A DNA stretch of 64,000 nt. It comes from Isoetes taiwanensis (Eukaryota > Streptophyta > Lycopodiopsida > Isoetales > Isoetaceae). The notes below the pieces were generated by a model. The model had not been told where the DNA came from. It did no database searches and was given only the letters and a program-made list of their open reading frames with translations. Made by a program: the position numbers and the translations under genes. The stretch spans positions 7,194,109-7,258,108 of the forward strand of contig JAJEKV010000004.1 in the NCBI GenBank assembly GCA_021234155.1, given 5' to 3'. This document shows, piece by piece, positions 57,121 to 64,000 of the stretch (position 1 is the first letter of the stretch; the number at the start of each line of letters is the position of its first letter).

Positions 57121-57540
57121 TTGGGGAGACTTGGACAAGGGCATGGTCGACTCCACCTTGAGTGGAGGGGTCTAGATGTTCCGGGTCCAAGCTCACCGTT
57201 TACTCTTGTAATTTTATTGATTAATATATTTAGTTTAGAAAAATTGGGGAGACTTGGACAAGCGCATGGTCGGCTTCGCCTTGAGTGGAGGGGACTAGGT
57301 GTTCCGGGTCCAAGCTCACCGCCTACTCTTATTTATTTGTTTATTAATATATTAATAAATAGGAATCTTTACGGGATTGGACAAGGGCATGGTCGGCTCC
57401 ACCTTGAGTGGAGAGGACTTGGTGTACCGGGTCCATTTTCTATTTAATTTATTACCTTCACCAACGGCTTGGACAAGGGCATGGTTGGCTCCACCTTGAG
57501 TGGAGAAGACCGGGTCTACCGGGTCCATAGCACCTCCTTT
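57121..57540. repeat. Tandem repeats in front of the kinase-like gene, four copies
   Basis: The repeat core TTGGACAAG-GCATGGTCG-CTCCACCTTGAGTGGAG occurs at 57131, 57254, 57377 and 57477 (spacing 123, 123, 100). CTCCAC-5 nt-GTGGAG is a small palindrome; the related units before the SET gene have CTCCAT-5 nt-ATGGAG, a paired change that keeps the dyad. In copy two the left arm is CGCC, so it is slightly eroded. Confidence 0.85.
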
Positions 57541-57827
57541 TTTATATCTTATTTGTTTCTTCAAATTTTAAACAAAAAGGAAAAATAAAAGGCTGAGTCA
57601 GTTAGGGTTTTAAAAAAATCGCATTATTGATTTTCGGGTTTCTAGTTAAGAATGTTGTTTTTTTTTAATGTTAGGGATGTCAAAGAAACACTAATGTGGG
57701 GTGGTTAAGAGCAAGAAAAAATTTCAATAGTTGGTTTTTTAAAAAAAATTTAAAAGGGAAACTAACTCTTAAGAAAGTAGGTAAAGATTCATAATGAAGG
57801 TTTGAAAAAAGTCACAAAGCAAGATTA

Positions 57828-59416
57828 ATGAATCTAAATTGGTTTGTAGGTATGGCCCCGAGTGTGAAGACACAAATGCTTAGTGAGATTAGATGTGTGC
57901 TCATAAATGAGATATGTGCTAATGAAAGTCCCGACCGAGAGATGCAAACTGGTCAACGTGTCGACCATTTTGTCAGACATGTCAAAAGGAAGTGCCAATT
58001 TGAGTTAGCACAAAAATGGCCAGGCCAGGAAGAAATGTTGACTTCTCTCCTTGACACACATGTAAAGTCAATGATTGGAAACCCCATGGACGAACTGAAG
58101 ACATGTTTGAAGCATTCAGTGCAGCTTAAAAGTCCCAAAGCCGAGGCTCGTGTCAAGGAATGGGTAGCTTCATGGAATTCCTCAAAGAAGCGACGTGCAG
58201 ATCACAAGAACATCATTGCGGATCTCAATGCACGTCAGTTGGAGGTAATTAAAAATGCTTTGCATCAGGGGGGAAGCTCTAGTGGAGCAGGGCCTAGCAA
58301 GCCCCACTTTTCTTTGGAGAATCACATGAACACATCAATCTTTGTTGATCCCATACCCGTAGAGGGCCATGGATGTGATACGCCTTATTGAAGAGAAACC
58401 AACTCATCGCACGTATCAAATCAAGATCAACGGAACACAACACTTCTAAGATGATGAGCTATACAGTGGATGGGTTTTCAAGGACGAAGATAGGGCAGAG
58501 ACGTATGAGATGGCTCAAAGATACATACGCTTCAAGAGCCCGCATCCTGCTTTGGCTACATCCATTGGACTTGCATATGAAGTTGCTAGCTCTAGTTGGG
58601 ATACCATAGGGCCAATGGTGATTCTACCATTCATGAATGGAGAGACACTTGCACACTTGTTTGACTATTTACCTAATAACCTGTCACGTTTTAGAAGATG
58701 GTCAAATGCAATTGCTAGAGCGCCAAGAAGAACTGACAAACACATAGGCGCTGAACTTAGGAGCAAAATGCGAGTTGTATATCAGTAGTTCCAGAGATAG
58801 CTCTTGCCCTAGCAGAAGGTGTCGTTGAGATCCACAAACACCACTTCACTCACACAAAGCTTAATTGCAAGAGAGTCAAATTACATTTTGATGATGAGTA
58901 CCAAAATGTGTGGGTGGCCATTGGTGATTGGGACAATGCAATTCATTTTTACGCTAAAGAGCGTCGTCCCTTGTTGAAGTGTCGGTACTTACTTTCGGAT
59001 GGACAAGCAAAATATCCATGGTTAGAGGAAACTGTGTTTGAGAAATCAAAGGATGATGATCGTGTATGGGGACACGAAATTCATGATGTTAATGCATTGT
59101 GATATATTTATGAGATGCTTCTTGATTTCATGCAAGCTATGCGACGAATGGAGTGGTTTAATAATAACAACAATGCCCAATGGATTAATCCAACCCATAT
59201 GTACCAACGACGTCTTGACAAGTTGGAGGAGCAAAAAACGAGAATGATGTGCCCACGTGAAGATGTATTCTCGAAACGATCCAAAGCTTCTGAAGTTGTT
59301 GAAGCCTTACAAAGTGTTGGAATACCTTCTACCATGGTTGTGAGACAAAGACGACACATGAAGTGCATGGATGCCTTGGAGATGTCAAAACTGTTGTTGT
59401 CACAACTCAAAGAATG
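57828..59416 (+). pseudogene. Kinase-like domain protein in a transposon-like element
   Basis: The N-terminal part (MAPSVKTQ at 57852, to 58391) is helical and ends in a serine-rich linker. After a frame change (MDVIRLIEEKPTH, 58370) comes a region that reads like a protein-kinase fold: MVILPFMNGETLAHLF at the hinge (58616), IALALAEGVVEIHKHHFTHTKLNCKRV at the catalytic loop (58800-58880), VWVAIGDWDNAIHFY at the DFG site (58910-58950), and DDDRVWGHEIHDVNAL-x-YIYEMLLDF at the helix-F site (59055-59130). HRD reads HTK and DFG reads DWD, so it is either a pseudokinase or an unusual phosphotransferase. A C-terminal part with MYQRRLDKLEEQK ends at 59415-59417. Stops at about 58389, 58449, 58786 and 59100 break it. 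Confidence 0.55.
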
Positions 59417-59625
59417 AACAAAACATTGTATATCTTGCCATGTTTAAGAATAGTAATTTTTTTTTAATTGTCTAATAACCAAATATATAAAGACACTTTT
59501 AATTATACAAATTCCAATGTTTTGTAATGAACTTCCCATGTTGCTAACATTTTTTGCTTTCCTACTATGTTATTCATCACACTCCATATAAATAACTTAC
59601 AAGTTTTTGCACATATCCAGCAATC

Positions 59626-61295
59626 ATGGGCTGCGACACGATGGCATATCTTGGGTTGACAACTTTATTTCTTTACTGGATTGGTAGCCTTATGGACGGA
59701 CCTAAACCTGAGAAGGCCCTTAAGAGGCGAGGTTGGTCGTTCGGGTATAGCTCGCCACCACCGCCACCTCCACCATTGTGCCGATTTGGTATGGATTATT
59801 TTCTAGGATAAGATGTAAGTTAACCATTTATTTTTAACGTTCTAATAAATGTTTTTAAATGTAGCGTGTAAATACGACATAGTCTTTTTTGTCATATGCA
59901 TGGTGTTCGTCGTCGTGGTTGTGGGTGGGTCTTCTTCTTCTAGAAGAAGAAGAAAAATCCTTACGTCGAGGAGCAAGACGAAGAGCAGGGAACTCCTGGA
60001 TATCAACGAGGTGCCGACCCTGAAGATAGGTGGAATCAATTGCAAAGCACGATGACCCCCGAAGAATGGGAGATTGCGCATGCGGCTGTTCAACGAAGTA
60101 GGATGAGGACCGACTATGAACCTGCTCGTCATAGCTCATTCACTCCTTTGGAATATCTTAGGCCTGTTCCCGAGAACGAGGAGATAGTACCCGCATGAAA
60201 GAGCACCGACCGTCGTTCACGTTCCCGTGGACGTAATTCCTCTTCAAGCTCTATTAAAGATCGTGCACCACCTGCACGTCAGCATGTCTTTGACTATGAG
60301 TGAGTTCATCTTGAATTATGCCTTTTTTTGTTCACTAACACATATTCATATGTTAGTCGTATGTTGAGTGTAGCCCTGCCAGGAAGGTGTCGTACACCAC
60401 CACTGCAGATGGCGATGCTTTTTGGAATATGGTTAATAGTGTCACAAATAACATTTGCCAAAACGTCCACAAGGGTGAATGGAACTCAGGAGCCTTTGAT
60501 GCGGAAAAAGAGATGATCAAAATGGCTTTAGAAAAAGAATATCCCGAGCTCAAGTCAGGAGACATCTCATGGAGGGAGGTTGTTTCACATTGTGGTAAAC
60601 ATGTTAAAGCCACCAGGTATTAGGCTCTTTCGTTCTTCATGATAACCTCATTGTACTCATATTTGATTCATATTTTGCAGAGGTAATCAGAAGAAGCAGC
60701 TAATACAATTGGCAGAAGCTACAGGAGTATCGATAGAGGATGTGGCAAAACCTCTAGGGTGGACTGATGAGGCATTTGAAGTATATCATCTCTCCCATGT
60801 AGTCGTATAATTAGATGACGCCATGTGGACTAATGTGTTGCATTGCAGTGTTTGAAGGCCAACATATTATCAAAGAAAGGGGTAAGTAGAACAGCGGCAG
60901 CTTTGAGGGCGAGGTACGACGAAGCAAGTGGCAGCTATAGTGCCAATAAGACTGGGTCTGGCGGTTTTCAGGGTACTAATAAGATATTTGTAAGTATAAA
61001 TTTGGTTTATAATTTAGGTTCTCACATTGAATACTAATATTAGTTTTGGTGCTCATTTTCAATAGAGGTCACTGTTCAAGAGAAATGTTGCTAAAGAGGA
61101 ACGCGAAAGGGCCTTCAAAAAAGGCAATCGTGCGGCCATCCAATACGCCGCTGCGCGTGAATGGGGGGAAATATATATCATTCACTACAATGAACTAATT
61201 GCGACTACAATGAACTAATTGTTGCGATATAATATAATGCAGGTAGATGAAGACGAAGATGAAGATGAAGATGAAGGCAGACATAGCAACAACTA
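59626..61295 (+). CDS. Second gene of the kinase-like element, multi-exon, unrecognised
   Basis: Pieces that read in one direction with plausible GT/AG borders are: 59626-59811 (one hydrophobic segment YLGLTTLFLYWIGSL, then a proline run), about 59943-60300 (KNPYVEEQDEEQGTPGYQRG, MTPEEWEIAHAAVQRSRMR, RS-rich end, one TGA at about 60196), 60382-60618 (DAFWNMVNSVTNNICQNVHKGEWNSGAFDAEKEM, SGDISWREVVSHCGKHVK), 60681-60780 (QLAEATGVSIEDVAKPLGW), 60850-60988 (SKKGVSRTAAALRARYDEASG) and 61065-61295 (KEERERAFKKGNRAAIQYAAAREWGE, acid end). It may be the accessory (TNP1-like) gene of the element; nothing in it is a domain I can name. Confidence 0.45.
59930..59953. repeat. Perfect 24 bp palindrome at a splice acceptor
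   Basis: TCTTCTTCTTC-TAGA-based perfect palindrome, centred on TCTAGA, that also supplies the pyrimidine tract and AG of a likely intron end in the gene at 59626-61295. Confidence 0.9.
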
Positions 61296-61299
61296 AAGA

Positions 61300-62050
61300 C
61301 TTTGTATTTTGTTGTAAAATTTGCAAGTCTTTTAGTTTGTGGTGAATTGACTCAATATATTTTGTAATGTGCAAATTACATTGTGAAATATACTAATTGA
61401 ATTCAATCTAAATTTTTTATGCTTTGTTTTATTATTTGCGATTTTTTTAACATTAATTGATCTTCCTATGATTAATTATTTTAAAATTTTTATGCTCGAT
61501 TCTATTTTTTTATTCTTTGATTTATTAAATATTTAATTACATATTAAATAATAATGCTTATCTACTATGATACTAAATACTAATATTTAATCAATCATTT
61601 TTTTTGTTTTTCTAATTTTTAGCGCAACAGCCTAACCTCGAGTGGCGCATTATCTCGAAGCCTAGCCCATCCACGTGTCTAAAAATTTGAGATGGACACG
61701 CAACACGCCGGTTTTGATCTAAAGAAATGGAGGGTTGAGAAAAATAAAGAGGTCGATGCCGGTTGGAAACGTCCCGCTCCCATAGCTCCAACTCTGGCAA
61801 TTTTTTTCTCCATTGTAGATCTGGCCCTGCCCAACAAGCCATAGCCGGCCCTTTCGGCCCTTTTTTTTCTTTTTCTCCCCGCATTTTTATGCTTTTTTGG
61901 TACTTCTTACATCAAACCCATCTGGCTGGTGTTTTGTTATGGATTCAACCCTTTAATCCAAGTAGAGTTTGGGAGTCAGGAAGATCTGTTTCGCTGGTTA
62001 ATATGGGCTTGAGGCACATCTTTTGGTAGGTGACATAGATCATTTGCTTA
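61300..62050. other. AT-rich spacer, no gene supported
   Basis: AT-rich to 61620, then mixed. A 90-codon minus frame and an 88-codon plus frame overlap, with no recognisable motif. Confidence 0.5.
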
Positions 62051-62053
62051 AGC

Positions 62054-63138
62054 TTGTTGGAACAGTTTGGCATGTGGCCTATTCTAACAATGGATAACAG
62101 TGAAACAACAGTCTCTGATCAAAAAAAGTATCACATTAAAAAACTTTTCTGTAATGATTCTTGCAATCATGTAGATTTTGTGGCACATTATAGCTCACTT
62201 GTCTCTGACCAGATCGCATTGTTAAGCTCTAATCCCAAGCTACTGAGTAGTAATCTACCAGACGTGCATTGGCAAACCGATAGCATTGCATATCTAAATC
62301 GCAATTTTGCTTAAGCAGTTTGCTGTTTAAGTTGGTAAAAGGGTGTCCAAGAGTGTGCTATTCAGTTGTTGATTACTTATGTGAAATAATACATATCATA
62401 GTAAAGGAAAAGCAAATCCATATGTGAAATAATACATCTCATCGCTGAGAAAATGCTGAAATCCACAGTAGAGGATGTTGATATGGAAATGGTTGACGAA
62501 GAAACCTCAGGTGGCAAGGTAAAAGAAGAAAATTCTGATGCAATACAGCTGGTCTTTTTGTGCCGCTGCTTGCATGCATGTGTTCAAAGTGTCCATTTCC
62601 AAAAGACAGATATATTAAGGATCTATACAAGATTACATGGAGTCTTAAATATCCTGGCGACACGAAACTGTTATTTAATGCCTTCAAGAGTTTGATCTTT
62701 ACCATGATGAAAATGGATATCATTCGTCAATTCCAAATGGCTGTTTTCGATACTGCCAAAGATGCTGAAGATGGCAATGGTCTGGCTCATAGACTGCAAA
62801 TTTTTTAAAATTGTTTTTTGGTTAGGGACATGGAATCGAAAGTCAAAATTCTTGTAGACCAGTTCATACAATCCTCACATTTTTTGTCACTTTACAGAAT
62901 TGGAAAGCATTCTTCTTGCTTTGCATTCTGGCCAACTGCTGCATATGTGTTCAATTTCATCAAAGATAAGGTTGGGTATGAGTTATGCTACTTTTGGTTG
63001 AAAGGTCTGTCATTGTTAAGTGCCAGTGAAGCTCTTCTTTGGAGGAAAAGGAATGCAAATGGTGGTAAGCCTCATCTGTTCATTTTCATAGTGTATTGGT
63101 TGTACTATGCCAGGTCTTTTGTTTTTGCAACTTCTTGA
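62054..63138 (+). pseudogene. Coding-like pieces, unrecognised
   Basis: Plus-strand frames at 62054-62314 (TTVSDQKKYHIKKLFCND, VSDQIALLSSN), 62453-62520 (VEDVDMEMVDEE), 62560-62808 (CPFPKDRYIKDLYKITWSLKYPGDTKLLFNAFKSLIFTMMKMDII) and 62830-63060 (ESKVKILVDQFIQSSHFLSLYR, ASEALLWRKR) have a protein-like composition and follow one another, but frames change and no family is recognised. They may be exons of one broken host gene. Confidence 0.3.
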
Positions 63139-63419
63139 GACTGCATGGCAAAGCATTTATTTCTGACATAATCCCAGTTCTTCCAAGCAAAGAATTTAAC
63201 CTATAGCATTACGTAACATGCATGGTAACTGGCGAAACCATTGTAATTACAGATATCACTCTGTTAGGGATCATTCTGTGATGTCTATGTTTGTTAACAA
63301 CAAGCTATGTTTAGGGTGGAATACGGTGCTAATGCAACCATATTCTTTACAAGGGAACCATTGCAGTATTTGGACATTGTACATTATATTTCATATTGGT
63401 TTTCAGTAAACAAGGCATA

Positions 63420-64000
63420 AGGCAAACCTCTGGCACTGAGATGTATATGGGAAGAGTGAGATAGGGTCCGATACTTTTTATTGAAATTCAGTATGTACAA
63501 ATCCCTCTGTACCAATTTTAAAACAATGGCCTAAAACTTCGTTGAGTCTTTGGTTTGCATTTACCTTTCAACTTATCTATTTGTTTAACATTCATTTATA
63601 ATCAGTAATGCTCTCTGACATGGAATCTCAGGTAACATGACATGCTGATCAGATTCTTCAACATTGGGAACTCTATAAGGGAGCAGAACAGACATCAGAT
63701 GTCAAGTCACTATGGATGTCAACTTCAATTTAGTTTTCTCAGTTGTGATTCCTTGCTTCTTAGATCCAGTATAAGGGCTATCGAAAAGCACCCCATTGAA
63801 AAGCCCTAAAGTATAAGGGCTTCTTGCTTGCACCAACAAAAAAAGGCAAAAACCAGAACCGGATTGAAGGGGGCATTGCAAACCAATTCAGAAGAGCGAT
63901 TTGCTAGCATCTAGCCCTATATAGACATTGTCTGCAGCAATTGTATTCCTGCAGCAATTATATTACTAACTGTAGACAATGTAGGCTCCAGACAATGCAT
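63420..64000. other. No gene supported
   Basis: Short frames only. A small direct repeat CTGCAGCAATT(A/G)TATT occurs near 63930-63965, with AGACAATG repeated around it. Confidence 0.5.

Noticed and set aside
59855-60139. Minus-strand 94-codon frames
   Set aside because: They are antisense to exon-like plus-strand sequence with coherent splice borders.

Overview
The window is nuclear DNA of a land plant. The evidence is a split plant beta-expansin gene, a RING E3 ligase of a plant type, fragments of a plastid co-chaperonin 20, a plant P450 and a coatomer beta-prime subunit, and plant CACTA, Helitron, Ty3/gypsy and LINE elements. Introns are short (40-75 bp) and most of the sequence is mobile-element derived. 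A fern, lycophyte or other repeat-rich non-flowering plant would fit, but the species cannot be named from this sequence.

Layout. (1) 1-10 kb: a divergent histone H3 gene of CENH3 type is followed by a row of short, mostly broken genes. At least three share a DI-[TV]-L-x-V-[VL]-MKR-[FL]-KE box followed by coiled coil; a fourth is a weaker relative. The row is punctuated by about ten inverted repeats, mostly 65-70 bp, whose arms carry the core TCACACGACGC. A convergent broken gene with a transposase-like C-terminus lies at 6.7-8.7 kb. (2) 9-13 kb: a 0.6 kb duplication, a frameshifted acidic gene and a poly(A)-tailed retroelement remnant. (3) 14-17.4 kb: the two most intact host genes, a beta-expansin (+) and a RING protein with two SUMO-binding-like motifs (-). 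(4) 20.6-23.9 kb: a 5'-truncated LINE next to a decayed Ty3/gypsy element. (5) 25.8-34 kb: a large CACTA-type element with tandem subterminal repeats, a SET-domain gene and a TNP2-type transposase, followed by a second element with two related small genes. (6) 34-41.7 kb: a 1.1 kb GC-rich unit in tandem, interrupted by a complete 4.94 kb CACTA element that carries intron-containing pieces of a plastid Cpn20 gene. (7) 41.7-46 kb: fragments of host genes (P450 on both strands, coatomer beta-prime). (8) 46.3-51 kb: a Helitron Rep/helicase gene with a few frameshifts. (9) 51-57 kb: tandem repeats with tRNA-like boxes, a strong GC hairpin, long CTT tracts and LINE tails. (10) 57-61.3 kb: an element whose tandem repeats resemble those in front of the SET gene; it encodes a degenerate protein-kinase-like domain and a second multi-exon gene.

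The most unusual items are the hairpin-punctuated small-gene cluster beside a CENH3-like histone, and the two transposon-like elements with related repeats that carry chromatin or signalling domains (SET and kinase-like). All functional statements are inferred from sequence patterns; no database search was possible.
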